This document shows, in pieces, positions 27,390 through 37,482 of a DNA stretch of 64,000 nt (the first letter of the stretch is position 1; each line of letters begins with the position of its first letter). The stretch is from Rhodoferax sp. AJA081-3 (lineage in GTDB: Bacteria > Pseudomonadota > Gammaproteobacteria > Burkholderiales > Burkholderiaceae_C): the NCBI RefSeq assembly GCF_017798165.1, contig NZ_CP059068.1:4712001-4776000 (forward strand), read 5' to 3'. The notes beneath the pieces were generated by a model. The model was given only the letters and a program-made list of their open reading frames with translations. It was not told the DNA's origin and made no database searches. A program made the position numbers and the translations under genes.

Positions 27390-29444
27390 ATGCGCCAAGT
27401 GCCCAGTTCCCTGATTCGTACGGTTGCGCTGGTTGGCCATGGGGCCGCGGGCAAGACCACGTTGGCCGAAAGCCTGTTGGCCGCCACCGGCACCATCACC
27501 AGCCGTGGCACGGTTGAGAAGGGCAGCACCACCTGCGACTTTGATCCCATGGAAAAAGAGTTCGGCCACTCCCTGCAAAGTGCAGTGGTCAGCATCCCGT
27601 GGGATGGCGCAACCATCCATTTGATCGACACCCCCGGCTTCCCGGATTTTGCGGGCCATGCGATTGCTGCGCTGGCCGGTGTGGACACGGCACTGGTCGT
27701 CATCAACGCGCAAACCGGCATCGAGCTGGCTACTGAGCGCATGTTTCATCTGGCCGGTGAACGAGGTCTGTGCCGCATGCTGGTGATCAACAAGATTGAC
27801 GCTGACAACGTGGACCTGCCGGCCCTGGTGGGCCAGATCCGGGAGCGTTTTGGCAAAGAATGCCTCTTGCTGGACCTACCCGTCCACCACGGACAGGATG
27901 TGGTTGAACTGCTGGGGCATACGGAAGGCGATAGTGATTTCGCCTCGGTAGCCGCAGCGCACCGCAGCCTCATCGACCAGATCGTCGAAGAGGACGACAC
28001 CCTGATGGCGCGTTACCTGGAGGACGGCGTGGACCCGTCCCCGCAAGAACTGCATGCACCGTTTGAGGCCGCGTTGCGCGCCGGGCACCTGATTCCCATC
28101 CTGTTTGTGTCTGCCAAAACCGGCGCCGGTGTGCCGCAACTGTTGGACGTGCTGGCCAAGCTGGCACCGAATCCGGCGGAGGGCAACCCACCCCCTTTTT
28201 ACCGCGGCGAGCCCGGTGTGCAGCCGCAAGCCTTTGCGGCGCAGCCGGACGACACGCTGCATGTGCTGGCCCATGTGTTTAAGGTGGTCATGGACCCCTT
28301 CATTGGCAAGATGGGGGTGTTTCGGGTGCACCAGGGCACCATCACCAAGGACATGCAACTGTTCGTAGGTTCCGGCAAACGCGCCTTCAAGGTGGCGCAC
28401 CTGTACCGCCTGCAAGGCAAGGACTACATCGAGGTGCCCCACCTGGTGCCCGGCGACATAGGTGCGGTGGCCAAGGTGGACGACATTGAGTTTGACTGCG
28501 TGCTGCACGATTCACACGATGAAGACCACATCCACCTGAATCCCTTGCAGTTCCCGCTGCCCATGCAGGGGCTGGCCGTGCAGCCCAAGCGCAAGAGTGA
28601 TGAACACCGCCTGTTTGAAATCCTGCACAAGCTGGAGCTGGAAGACCCCTGCTTCAAGGTGGAGCGCCACCCCACGACCAATGAGACCGTGATACGCGGC
28701 CTGGGCGAGGTGCATTTGCGCACCAAGCTGGCACGCATGCAGCAGCAGTTCAAGCTGGAGCTGGACACCAGCCCGCCACGCATTGCCTACCGCGAGACCA
28801 TCACCCAGTATGCCGAGGGGCACTGCCGCCACAAGAAACAAAGCGGTGGTGCGGGCCAGTTTGGCGAGGTGATGCTGCGCATAGAGCCTCTGGAGCGGGG
28901 CGCTGGGTTTGAGTTTGTCGACGTGGTCAAGGGCGGCGCCATCCCCGGCGTGTTTATGGCAGCGGTGGAAAAGGGCGTGCGCCAGGCTCTGACCGATGGT
29001 GTGGTAGCGGGTTTTCCGGTGCACGATTTGCGGGTGACGGTGTACGACGGTAAGACCCATGCGGTGGATGGCAAAGACATCGCTTTCACATTGGCCGGGC
29101 GCAAGGCCACGATCGAGGCCGTACGCAAGGCCAGCCCCATCGTGCTGGAGCCGCTGGTCAGCATCGAGGTGCTGGCGCCCGAGGGCGCGATTGGTGACCT
29201 GACGGGTGACCTGTCCAGCAAACGCGGCCATGTGACAGGTACCCAGCCGCGCCCGGCGGCCACGGCGGCCATCCATGGCCAGATCCCGTTGGCCGAGCTG
29301 GACGACTACCAGGGGCGGCTCAAGTCTTTGACGGCCGGCAAGGGCAGTTACAACATCGCGTTTTCGCACTACGCCCCAGTGCCCGCGCAGACCCAATCCC
29401 AGCTGATGGCGGCCCACAAAACGGTCAGTGTGGATGAGGAATAG
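27390..29444 (+). CDS. Elongation factor G-like GTPase
   Basis: 684 residues with all EF-G domains. G1 GHGAAGKTTLAE, G3 DTPGFPDF and G4 NKID are clear. Domain II (about 290-390), domain III, domain IV beginning near YRETITQYAEGHCRHKKQSGG, and a domain V follow. Switch I lacks the usual RGITI: it reads DPMEKEFGHSLQSAV, as in the EF-G2/FusA2-like paralogues. It is not near rpsL, rpsG or tuf, so it is a paralogue whose translational role is uncertain. ATG 27390 is preferred over 27357 because GGGAGG lies at the right distance. Confidence 0.9.
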   Translation: MRQVPSSLIRTVALVGHGAAGKTTLAESLLAATGTITSRGTVEKGSTTCDFDPMEKEFGHSLQSAVVSIPWDGATIHLIDTPGFPDFAGHAIAALAGVDTALVVINAQTGIELATERMFHLAGERGLCRMLVINKIDADNVDLPALVGQIRERFGKECLLLDLPVHHGQDVVELLGHTEGDSDFASVAAAHRSLIDQIVEEDDTLMARYLEDGVDPSPQELHAPFEAALRAGHLIPILFVSAKTGAGVPQLLDVLAKLAPNPAEGNPPPFYRGEPGVQPQAFAAQPDDTLHVLAHVFKVVMDPFIGKMGVFRVHQGTITKDMQLFVGSGKRAFKVAHLYRLQGKDYIEVPHLVPGDIGAVAKVDDIEFDCVLHDSHDEDHIHLNPLQFPLPMQGLAVQPKRKSDEHRLFEILHKLELEDPCFKVERHPTTNETVIRGLGEVHLRTKLARMQQQFKLELDTSPPRIAYRETITQYAEGHCRHKKQSGGAGQFGEVMLRIEPLERGAGFEFVDVVKGGAIPGVFMAAVEKGVRQALTDGVVAGFPVHDLRVTVYDGKTHAVDGKDIAFTLAGRKATIEAVRKASPIVLEPLVSIEVLAPEGAIGDLTGDLSSKRGHVTGTQPRPAATAAIHGQIPLAELDDYQGRLKSLTAGKGSYNIAFSHYAPVPAQTQSQLMAAHKTVSVDEE

Positions 29445-29516
29445 TTGGGGTTTTCGCTATTGATTTGAGAGCCCCCCACGCCCGCTGCACGGGGGCGCTG
29501 TGCGAGAATCGTCCCC

Positions 29517-31604
29517 ATGAAAGCAGTGTTCAGGCTCAAAGCTGGTGTATGTGGGGTGCTCATGCTGTGCACCGCCATGGGCAGCGCAGCCCTGACGCTG
29601 GGCCGTGCCCAGGGTGCTGTGTTTATTGGCAAACCGCTGGATTTGCGGGTCCAGGTGCAGTTTGACGCGGCCGACGAATCGCAGTCCGCCTGCATGGACG
29701 CCGAGGTCTTTTACGGCGACACCCCGCTGGAAACCGCCAAGATCAATGTTGTAGTGGAGCCGGCAGCCAGTGCCCAGGGTCCCACAGTGCGGGTCACGTC
29801 CCCGGTGCTGGTCAATGAGCCGATCGTGACCGTGAACTTTCGCGTTGGTTGCCAGCAAAAGCTGTCCAAGCGGTACACCGTATTCCCGGAAGTAGCGACC
29901 AATGTGGTGGAGCCCCCCGCACCACGGACGGCCGCCCGCAGCCCGGTGGCCCCCGTCACTTTGCCTGTGGTGCCTGCCGCTGCACCGCTTGCCGGACCTG
30001 CTACGGCTGCCGCTGCCAACCCGAGCGAGCGCAGCACAACAGCCGGAAGCCGTGCAGAGTCCACAGCCCAGCCCCGTGCCGCGGCAGAGCGGCCTGTGGC
30101 CAAGCCAGCGCGCGTGGCACCCGAGGCGGCTCCCACCCCTGCCGCAGCGCCCGTGCGTACCAAACCCGCCGCCAAGGCGAGTGGAAAATCCCGCCTCAAG
30201 CTCGACCCACTGGATCTGCTGATCGAACGCGACCCGGTGTTGCAAGCCACCACCGAACTGCTGACCCTGCCGCAAGAAAACCCCGCCGCGCGGGCTGAGG
30301 CTGCTGCCTTGTGGCGCTCGCTGAACACCAGCCCCGAAGAGTTGCTGCTGCAAGAGGCCAAGGCCAAGGCGTTTGAGAAAGACCTGAAGTCCCTGTATGC
30401 CGTCACGGCCCAGAACCAGAAGGGTTTGATGGATCTGGTCGCCAAGGTCGAGCGCGCCGAGTCCGAGCGGTATGCCAATGGCCTGGTCTACACCCTGGGT
30501 GGGCTCTTGCTCATCAGTTTGCTGGTCTTGGCCTGGGTATGGCGCCGTGCGCAGCGGGTGCGCCCCAGCCATTGGCGCGATGGGCTGGACAGCGGGGACA
30601 GCCTGATGGCCGAACTGGTCAAGGCGCCGCCGGTCAGTCGCCCGCGGGCGCCAAGTGCGCCCAGTGCGCCAGCTGCAGCTGCAGCGCGGGACGTGCCGAC
30701 GCCGTCGGCCATGTCGCCGCTGGACTTCGATTTGAGCGACATGGGCCTGGCCCCGCAACCCGCTGCACCCACCGCGCGGGTGCAAGACCCCAACCTGGAC
30801 TCCTCACCCGCGTCGCTGGATACGGTGCCGCGCCCGCTGTCAGCCGTAGCCTTGGCCCAGGCCGGTGGCCGCGACTTTTCGGTCAGCGTCTCGGGTGGGC
30901 TGCGTGCCATTGACTCGACGGAACTGCTGGATGTGCGCAAGCAGGCCAGTTTTTTCATGTCGCTGGGTGAGGTGCAACAGGCCATCGATGTGCTGGTCAA
31001 CCACATCGCGCAGGTGGGGCAGTCCAGCCCGCTGGTGTGCCTGGATTTGCTGAAGATTTACTACAAAGAGGGCCGAGAGCCCGAGTACGAGGCCCTGCGC
31101 AAGGAGTTCAACAACTGGTTCACGGGCCATGTCCCGGTCATTGACGACTTTGGTGACGAAGGCCGCTCGCTGGACAAATACCCCAATGTGCTGGACCAGA
31201 TTGTGGCCCTGTGGCCCGACCCCCGGGTGCTGGAGTACATCGAAAACTGCATGTACCACCACTCCAGCGACGAGTACGAACCCCACTTCGACCTGCTGGC
31301 CTACCGCGAGCTGCTGCTGTTGCACGGTGTTGCAAAACGAATTGTGCGCATGTCGGACGATGCCCATGACGCAGCAGCTTTGGTGCGTATCGCTGCCCGC
31401 GCCCCCTCGGGTGACAGTGCCGATGTGGGCAGTAGCGCTGATGTGGCACACCGCCTGGGTGCCCAGCACCGTGGTGCCTGGAAGCGCAACCCGGTGCCCG
31501 TGCCCCCGTCCAGGCAAAAGACTAAAGACCCGCAGGCCGATGTCGAGACCCGGGGCTCACCGCTGGACGGCACCACGGACTTCGATTTCTTCGACTTGCG
31601 CTAA
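29517..31604 (+). CDS. fimV: FimV/HubP-like membrane protein
   Basis: 695 residues. Signal peptide about 1-25 (LCTAMGSAA-L), then the FimV N-terminal domain LTLGRAQGAVFIGKPLDLRV, a long Ala/Pro-rich stretch (about 125-225), one membrane helix near 322-342, a second Pro/Ala linker, and a C-terminal TPR-like helical region (FFMSLGEVQQAIDVLVNHI). FimV/HubP proteins anchor polar complexes and are needed for type IV pilus assembly and twitching. No LysM motif is evident. The last 4 bp overlap the convergent acidic membrane protein gene. Confidence 0.85.
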   Translation: MKAVFRLKAGVCGVLMLCTAMGSAALTLGRAQGAVFIGKPLDLRVQVQFDAADESQSACMDAEVFYGDTPLETAKINVVVEPAASAQGPTVRVTSPVLVNEPIVTVNFRVGCQQKLSKRYTVFPEVATNVVEPPAPRTAARSPVAPVTLPVVPAAAPLAGPATAAAANPSERSTTAGSRAESTAQPRAAAERPVAKPARVAPEAAPTPAAAPVRTKPAAKASGKSRLKLDPLDLLIERDPVLQATTELLTLPQENPAARAEAAALWRSLNTSPEELLLQEAKAKAFEKDLKSLYAVTAQNQKGLMDLVAKVERAESERYANGLVYTLGGLLLISLLVLAWVWRRAQRVRPSHWRDGLDSGDSLMAELVKAPPVSRPRAPSAPSAPAAAAARDVPTPSAMSPLDFDLSDMGLAPQPAAPTARVQDPNLDSSPASLDTVPRPLSAVALAQAGGRDFSVSVSGGLRAIDSTELLDVRKQASFFMSLGEVQQAIDVLVNHIAQVGQSSPLVCLDLLKIYYKEGREPEYEALRKEFNNWFTGHVPVIDDFGDEGRSLDKYPNVLDQIVALWPDPRVLEYIENCMYHHSSDEYEPHFDLLAYRELLLLHGVAKRIVRMSDDAHDAAALVRIAARAPSGDSADVGSSADVAHRLGAQHRGAWKRNPVPVPPSRQKTKDPQADVETRGSPLDGTTDFDFFDLR

Positions 31605-32989
31605 CGCACGGTGCTCCAGTTGGTATCGGGCGGCGCGTCTTGTTCCAGCTGGTTGAGCCGCTCCAGCAAGGCTTGGGCCTGGGCTACCAGCGCAGCGTTG
31701 TCGGAGGCCAGCACTTCAGCGGCCAGATCACGTGCCTCGGTCCACAGCTCCAAAGCGGCAGATTCCTCGGCCAAAGCCATCGTGATGGTGTAGTCGTAGG
31801 TCTTGGCACCCGTTGCTGGCGGCTGATGCTCCACTTCCAGCACAAGCTCGGGATCGGGCTCGGGCGCGTAGGCAGGGGTGGTTTGCACCGGTGGTGCTTC
31901 TGCTACTGCTTCAATTTCTACTACGGCTTCGGGTGTGAGGTCCATGTCTAGGGCGGCGTATGGGGGTTGTAGGTCTGGCTCGGGAGCGGGTTCAGGCTGC
32001 ACGCCATAGTCTTCCAGCGCAAGAGAGAAATGGATGGCATCGCCCGGCTGCGCGTCGCCGATGCCAGGGGTGGATTCGCCGGGTTGCCGCCAAGGGTCTG
32101 GCGTCACGTCCAGATCCAGATCCAAATCCAGCGCGTCGGGCTCTGGCGCTGGTTCATGTTGGGGTTCTGGTGCGGGTTGCAGGGCCGCAGCGGGGGGGGG
32201 CACTTCGTCCAAATCCAGGTCAAGGTCCAGGTCGGGGTCCAGATCGGGGTCTACGGCGTCTTCGCGCTCCAGGAAATGGGCACGGGCTTCCCGCTTTTCG
32301 GCCAGCGACTTGCGCACCCGCATCACTTCGGAGGCGGCGGCCTCCGAATCAAAGGCCATATTGGGTTCATGGCGGGCAAAGGGGCTGGTGGACGGCTCGA
32401 AACCGTGGGTCGAAAACTCGCCCGACGCCGTGCTGGGTGCCCAGCCCTCTGTCTCGCCAAGCGGGATTTGGGATGGCTGTGCCGATGGCGGGGCCGTGGG
32501 TGCAGCGGCTGCTTGAGGCTGCGGCACCGGCATGCGGCGTGCGCCAGCGTCGATCCAGTGGGTGCGGGGGCGCTGCCACACATACCACCAGATCACCACA
32601 GCGGCCAGAACCAGTGCCGACCCCACGCCCAATACGGCGCTATCCACCGTGGAAAAGCCAGGCAGATGGGATGTGATGGCGGAGTAGGCGTCTACCGGTT
32701 TGCGCGCCTCCAGCTGCTGCAGGGATTGTTGGGTGGCCAGTGCCTGCTGCTGCACGCCTTTGAGCTCGGCCTGCATACGGTCAAACTGGCTGGCGCCCGC
32801 TGCAGGCGCGGAGGCGCCCGGCAACGGTGCGGTGGGTTCTGGCAGTGTCGTAGAGGAGGGCAATTGGGTCTCACCATGGGGGAGCGGGCTGCCCGGCGCA
32901 GACGCGGCTCCCCATGCTGCGGCGAATGATAGTGCATGCAGAGGCCAGCGCCCAAGGCAGAACCTAGAATGCAGCCTTCCTTCTGCCAT
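31601..32989 (-). CDS. Acidic single-pass membrane protein, FimV-like C-terminus
   Basis: 462 residues. Possible N-terminal signal (to about residue 30), a short coiled coil (about 68-95), a membrane helix near 125-146 (VLGVGSALVLAAVVIWWYV), then an acidic, low-complexity region. That region has runs of alternating Asp and Leu (LDLDLDLDE, ALDLDLDLDV) encoded by imperfect DNA repeats around 32100-32260. The last 70 residues (ALELWTEARDLAAEVLASDN) look like a TPR hairpin as at the end of FimV. Together with its neighbour it may act at the pole, but I know no characterised homologue. ATG 32989 lies only 8 bp from the divergent aroG start. Confidence 0.65.
   Translation of the reverse strand: MAEGRLHSRFCLGRWPLHALSFAAAWGAASAPGSPLPHGETQLPSSTTLPEPTAPLPGASAPAAGASQFDRMQAELKGVQQQALATQQSLQQLEARKPVDAYSAITSHLPGFSTVDSAVLGVGSALVLAAVVIWWYVWQRPRTHWIDAGARRMPVPQPQAAAAPTAPPSAQPSQIPLGETEGWAPSTASGEFSTHGFEPSTSPFARHEPNMAFDSEAAASEVMRVRKSLAEKREARAHFLEREDAVDPDLDPDLDLDLDLDEVPPPAAALQPAPEPQHEPAPEPDALDLDLDLDVTPDPWRQPGESTPGIGDAQPGDAIHFSLALEDYGVQPEPAPEPDLQPPYAALDMDLTPEAVVEIEAVAEAPPVQTTPAYAPEPDPELVLEVEHQPPATGAKTYDYTITMALAEESAALELWTEARDLAAEVLASDNAALVAQAQALLERLNQLEQDAPPDTNWSTVR
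32965..32970 (+). promoter_or_regulatory. Possible -10 element of aroG
   Basis: TAGAAT, 27 bp upstream of the aroG ATG, inside the 5' end of the divergent gene. The only plausible -10 nearby; no convincing -35. Confidence 0.3.
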
Positions 32990-32997
32990 CCACTGCC

Positions 32998-34062
32998 ATG
33001 CCCTCCACCGCCGACATCCGTATCCGCAGCGTGCGCCCGCTGATTTCGCCCGCCATTCTGGAAGACGAACTGCCGCTGGGCGACGCAGGTGCCGCCGCCA
33101 TCCACCAGGCCCGCCGCGATGTGGCCAAGGTCATTACGGGGCAGGACGACCGCCTGCTGGTGCTGGTGGGGCCCTGCTCGGTGCACGACCCGGCCTCGGC
33201 CATCGAATACGCGCGCAAACTGGCGTCCGTGGCTGCGGCCATGGCCGATGACCTGCTGGTGGTGATGCGGGTCTATTTTGAGAAGCCCCGCACCGTGGTT
33301 GGCTGGAAAGGCCTGATCAACGACCCCGGGCTGGACGGCAGCTTCCAGATCAACCGCGGATTGCGCCTGGCGCGCAAGCTGTTGCTGGACATCACCGATG
33401 TGGGCCTGCCGATTGCCACAGAATTTTTGGACACCACACTGGGCCAGTACTACGCCGACCTGATTTCGTGGGGCGCGATTGGCGCCCGCACCACCGAGAG
33501 CCAGATCCACCGCGAGCTGGCCTCGGGCCTGTCCATGCCGGTGGGCTTCAAGAACCGCACCGATGGTGATCTGCAGGTGGCGGTGGACGCCATCCTGTCA
33601 GCCCGCCACCCGCACTGCTTCCCGTCGCTGACACACGAGGGTGCGCCCGCCGTGCTGACCACATCTGGCAACGAACACACCCACTTGGTGCTGCGCGGCG
33701 GCAGCCGCAGTGGCCCCAACTTTGACGCGGCCCATGTGGCCGAGGCGGCAGCCCTGCTGCACAAGGCCGGCGCACCCCAGGCCATACTGGTGGACTGCAG
33801 CCACGCCAACAGCAGCAAGCGGTATGACCGCCAGCCCGAGGTGGCGCGGGATGTGGCGGGGCAGGTGGCAAACGGCCAACGCGCCATCATCGGCGTGATG
33901 CTGGAAAGCCACCTGGTGGCCGGCACCCAGCCCGTGGTGCCTGGCCAGCCGCTGACCTATGGCCAGAGCATCACCGATGCCTGCCTGGCCTTTGACGATA
34001 CGCTGCCCGTGCTGCAGGAGCTGGCCCATGCGGTGCGCAGCCGCAGAGCTAAATCACTATAA
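32998..34062 (+). CDS. aroG: 3-deoxy-7-phosphoheptulonate synthase, class I
   Basis: 354-residue cytoplasmic enzyme for the first step of the shikimate pathway: phosphoenolpyruvate plus erythrose 4-phosphate to DAHP. Diagnostic are LVLVGPCSVHDPASAIEYA, GWKGLINDP, ISWGAIGARTTESQIHRELASGL and VDCSHANSSK. Length and motifs fit AroF/G/H; the N-terminal extension gives feedback inhibition in relatives, which amino acid is unclear. The stop codon and last two residues fall in repeat A copy 5. Confidence 0.96.
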   Translation: MPSTADIRIRSVRPLISPAILEDELPLGDAGAAAIHQARRDVAKVITGQDDRLLVLVGPCSVHDPASAIEYARKLASVAAAMADDLLVVMRVYFEKPRTVVGWKGLINDPGLDGSFQINRGLRLARKLLLDITDVGLPIATEFLDTTLGQYYADLISWGAIGARTTESQIHRELASGLSMPVGFKNRTDGDLQVAVDAILSARHPHCFPSLTHEGAPAVLTTSGNEHTHLVLRGGSRSGPNFDAAHVAEAAALLHKAGAPQAILVDCSHANSSKRYDRQPEVARDVAGQVANGQRAIIGVMLESHLVAGTQPVVPGQPLTYGQSITDACLAFDDTLPVLQELAHAVRSRRAKSL

Positions 34063-34106
34063 AAATAATAGCTATATAGCTATATTTCACGGGGGCTAGA
34101 GGCCAA
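34054..34106 (-). repeat. Repeat family A, copy 5
   Basis: On the minus strand GGCCTCTAGCCCCCGTGAAA, then ATAGCTATTATTTTTATAGTG. Overlaps the last three codons and stop of aroG. Confidence 0.87.
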
Positions 34107-34150
34107 TTTGGCTTAAGGTGTTTCTGTGAAAAGCCCTCTGGTGTGCAGCG

Positions 34151-36088
34151 CTAGTCCCCCAACCGGAACACCGACACGGCTTGCGCCAGGCGCTGCGCCT
34201 GCTCCTGCAGGCTGGCGGCTGCGGCGGCAGACTCCTCCACCAGCGCGGCGTTCTGTTGTGTCATCTGGTCGAGCTGGTTGACGGCGGTGTTGACCTCGCC
34301 AATGCCGTCCGACTGCTCGCTGGCTGCCGACGTAATCTCTCCAATGATGTCGCTGACCCGCTGCACCGAGCTGACGATCTCACCCATGGTGCTGCCGGCG
34401 TTTTGCACCAGCGTAGTACCGGATGCCACCTTGTCCACCGACGCACCAATCAGCGCCTTGATCTCCTTGGCCGCCTCTGCACTGCGCCCGGCCAGGGAGC
34501 GCACCTCGCTGGCCACCACGGCAAAACCACGGCCCTGCTCACCGGCGCGGGCCGCTTCCACCGCCGCGTTAAGCGCCAGGATATTGGTCTGGAAGGCAAT
34601 GCCGTCGATGACGCTGATGATGTCGGCAATCTTGCGGGCGCTCTGGTTGATGTCTTCCATCGTGGTCACCACTTGGCCGACCACGGCGCCACCGCGTGCG
34701 GCCACCTCGGCAGCCGATGCCGCCAACTGGTTGGCCTGGCGGGCGGAGTCTGCGGACTGGCGCACGGTGGCGGTCAGCTCTTCCATGCTGGACGCGGTGC
34801 GCTGCAGGTTGCTGGCGGTTTGTTCGGTGCGCACACTCAGGTCCTGGTTGCCGCTGGCGATCTCGGCGCTGGCCGTGCCAATGCTGTCCACCGATGCGCG
34901 CACCTGCGACAGCGCCGTCTGGTAACGCATGCGCATGCCTTCGACCTCGCGCACCAGGGCGCCGATTTCGTCGTCGCGTTCGGAGCGGAAGGAATAGGTG
35001 AGATCCCCATCGGCCACCGCCTTGACCACCGTGGTCAGCTCGCCCAGTGGCTGGCTGACGGTGCGGCGCACGGCCACAAAAATGGCCACCGCCAGTGCCA
35101 CCGTGGCCAGCAGCATCAGCCCCCAGATCATGAACATATTGCGCCAGTGCCGCTGGGTGGATTCGCTGTGGGACACCTCGGCCACCACCCAGGCGCCGCC
35201 ACTCTTGGTCTTGCGCCCCAAGGCCCAGCGACCGGAGCCATTGGCCTGCAGCAGCGCGGCGGCCATGTCGACCCGGCCGTCGGTTGATGCGGTCAGTGCA
35301 TCCACAAACTCGGCGGCCTGGGGGGAGACCTCACTCAGCTTTTTGCCACTGGCCGTGGGGTGGACCAGGAACACGGCATCCGCTGGCGCACCACGCGGGT
35401 CCATCACATAGGCGCCACCGGTTTCAAAAAACTTGGCGTTGGCCACCAATTGGTTCAGCTCGGCCTGCAGAGGGGTCAGGTCCCGCGCGGCGGACAGGAT
35501 GCCGATCAGTTTGCCCTCGGCATTCTTCAGTGGCTCGTAGTGGGCCATATAGGGCTTGCCTGCCAGCACCTCGCGGCCGGTATAGGCCTGGCCCGCCAGC
35601 ACGGCTTTGTATGCGGGGTGGCTGCGCTCCAGTGGCGGGGTCAACACCCGTTCGCCATCCGCCTTTTTGAGCGAGGTGGTGATGCGTACAAAGTCATCCC
35701 CCTTCTTGGCAAACACGGTGCCCGGGTTGCCGGTGTTGCCGGTGAAGGTGTCCACGTCGCCAAAGTTGTTGTTGACCGCGGCACCGTAACTCTTGATCTC
35801 ACCGGTGGCCTCGTCCTGCGTCATCGTGGCCTCGAACGACTGCTGCAGCGTCTTGGCCGCGCGCAGCACCAGGTCGCGTTGTGTGTCGTCGGTGGCGTCC
35901 ATGGTCTTGGCGATGCCTTCTATCTTGTCGGCCACTGAGTCCTGCACCTGCTGGCGCGCCGTGCGCCCGGCCACCAGGCTGATGGCCAGCGCCAGCAACA
36001 CGAGGATGGTGGCGATGATGCCCATGGCCAGCAGCGTGAGCTTGCGGGCGACCGATTGGGGCGGCGTGGTTGTGTGGGGGTTGTTCAT
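34151..36088 (-). CDS. Methyl-accepting chemotaxis protein
   Basis: 645 residues. First membrane helix about 17-40; periplasmic Cache_3-Cache_2-type sensor (about 45-310, with [18 protein letters not shown] and [17 protein letters not shown]); second helix near 320-340; HAMP ([19 protein letters not shown]); signalling domain with the highly conserved hairpin [20 protein letters not shown] and [17 protein letters not shown]. No CheR/CheB tethering pentapeptide at the C-terminus (ends VFRLGD). It detects an unknown small molecule. ATG 36088 ([10 protein letters not shown]) is preferred. Divergent from a LivK-like binding protein gene across 223 bp that hold only regulatory sequence. Confidence 0.94.
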   Translation of the reverse strand: MNNPHTTTPPQSVARKLTLLAMGIIATILVLLALAISLVAGRTARQQVQDSVADKIEGIAKTMDATDDTQRDLVLRAAKTLQQSFEATMTQDEATGEIKSYGAAVNNNFGDVDTFTGNTGNPGTVFAKKGDDFVRITTSLKKADGERVLTPPLERSHPAYKAVLAGQAYTGREVLAGKPYMAHYEPLKNAEGKLIGILSAARDLTPLQAELNQLVANAKFFETGGAYVMDPRGAPADAVFLVHPTASGKKLSEVSPQAAEFVDALTASTDGRVDMAAALLQANGSGRWALGRKTKSGGAWVVAEVSHSESTQRHWRNMFMIWGLMLLATVALAVAIFVAVRRTVSQPLGELTTVVKAVADGDLTYSFRSERDDEIGALVREVEGMRMRYQTALSQVRASVDSIGTASAEIASGNQDLSVRTEQTASNLQRTASSMEELTATVRQSADSARQANQLAASAAEVAARGGAVVGQVVTTMEDINQSARKIADIISVIDGIAFQTNILALNAAVEAARAGEQGRGFAVVASEVRSLAGRSAEAAKEIKALIGASVDKVASGTTLVQNAGSTMGEIVSSVQRVSDIIGEITSAASEQSDGIGEVNTAVNQLDQMTQQNAALVEESAAAAASLQEQAQRLAQAVSVFRLGD

Positions 36089-36311
36089 GCGCGCACTATT
36101 GCCCCTGGGGCTGGCAGCGTCAAGACGGTATAAGCCCCTCACAAGTCTGCTGGCGATGACTGTTTTCAGAAGAGAAAGTGTGGTGACCGACGGTGCAGGC
36201 GCCTAGGGAATGTACCGAGCAAATCGGGCCTCAATTGTCGTTGGAAAGACATTCTGCTGTCATTTGCGGCCTTAGCATCTGCCTCTCCATTTGTCGTTGT
36301 GCCCATCCCTT

Positions 36312-37469
36312 ATGAAAAATCACTTGGACTCCCTTCACCCCACACGCCGCCGTGTGCTGGGTGCGCTGGCCGCACTGCCGTTGGCATCTACTTTGCCAGC
36401 CCGCGCCGATGACACCGGCCCCATCAAGATTGCCCAGTCCATCGCGTTGACGGGCCCCTTGGGTGAGTTGGGCCAGGCCATGCACCAGGGGGCCAAGGTG
36501 TGTTTTGCTGCCATCAATGCCAAGGGTGGTGTGAATGGCCGACCGATTGAACTGACCGTGGCCGACGATGGCTACGACGTCAAACGCTCCCTGGCCAATG
36601 TGAATGGCTTTATGGAAGACCGCAGCAACTTTGCGCTGTTCAACTGCATGGGCACACCCATGATCGAGGCCATGCTGCCCAAGGTGATGGAGTCGGGCAT
36701 ACCGTTTTTTGCACCATTCTCCGGGGCCTTGTCGGTGCGGCCCAAAAATGCGCGCAATGTGTTCAACATCCGCGCCAGTTATGCCGACGAGGCCGAACAA
36801 CTGGTGCAGCACCTGGCCACGGTGGGCATCAAACGTATTGCCATCGTCTACCAGAACAATGCCTTTGGCAAAGAGGTGTTCACTGCCACGCAGCAGGCCA
36901 TCACCCGCTACAAGCTGGAGGCGATTGCGACATTGACCGTGGAGAACGATGCGTCCGACGCCGAGGCCGCCGCCAAGAAGATTGCCGCTGCAGCGCCCGA
37001 GGCCGTGCTGGTGGGCCTGGCGGGCAAACCCACCATCGCCTTTGTGAAAGCCGTGCGCCAGGAGCGCAAGGGCCTGCAGCTGTATGCGCTGTCCATCATG
37101 GGATCAGCGGCCACCATCGCCACGTTGGGGGGTGACGCCACCGGCATGACCATCTCGCAGATCGTGCCCTTGCCCAGCAATATGTCACGCCCCGTGGTGC
37201 GCGATTTTCAGCTGGCGTGGAAGGCGGGCAATGTGGCGTTGGAGCCGTCCCACCTGGCGCTAGAGGGCTACATCAACGCCCGTGTATTTGCCGAGACCCT
37301 GCGCCGCGCGGGCCGCAACCCCACACGCAGCAGTTTTATCGACAGCACCTGGGGCACCAAGAATTTGGACCTGGGTGGCTTTGCCGTCAACTTCAGCGAG
37401 TCTGCCGTGAACGCATCGCGTTTTGTGGAGCTGACCATGGTGTCCAACAACGGGCGGTTTATCCGCTGA
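36312..37469 (+). CDS. LivK-type periplasmic ligand-binding protein A
   Basis: 385 residues. A twin-Arg-like signal (TRRRVLGALAALPLAS) ends ARA-DD. The mature type I periplasmic-binding fold has KIAQSIALTGPLGELGQAMH and GVNGRPIELTVADDGYD, typical of branched-chain amino acid or aromatic binding proteins. No permease or ATPase genes follow. It is a clear paralogue of the protein at 40725-41885: both share HVRAGYxDExE/NIRASYADEAE, AIVYQNNAFGKEVF and the C-terminal FDLGG/LDLGG block. The ligand is unknown. ATG 36312 gives a normal signal peptide. Confidence 0.88.
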   Translation: MKNHLDSLHPTRRRVLGALAALPLASTLPARADDTGPIKIAQSIALTGPLGELGQAMHQGAKVCFAAINAKGGVNGRPIELTVADDGYDVKRSLANVNGFMEDRSNFALFNCMGTPMIEAMLPKVMESGIPFFAPFSGALSVRPKNARNVFNIRASYADEAEQLVQHLATVGIKRIAIVYQNNAFGKEVFTATQQAITRYKLEAIATLTVENDASDAEAAAKKIAAAAPEAVLVGLAGKPTIAFVKAVRQERKGLQLYALSIMGSAATIATLGGDATGMTISQIVPLPSNMSRPVVRDFQLAWKAGNVALEPSHLALEGYINARVFAETLRRAGRNPTRSSFIDSTWGTKNLDLGGFAVNFSESAVNASRFVELTMVSNNGRFIR

Positions 37470-37482
37470 CGGTGGAGCGGGT

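Noticed and set aside
32965..32998. Leaderless or attenuator-controlled aroG
   Set aside because: The leader is too short for a leader peptide, and no tandem aromatic codons or hairpins were seen.
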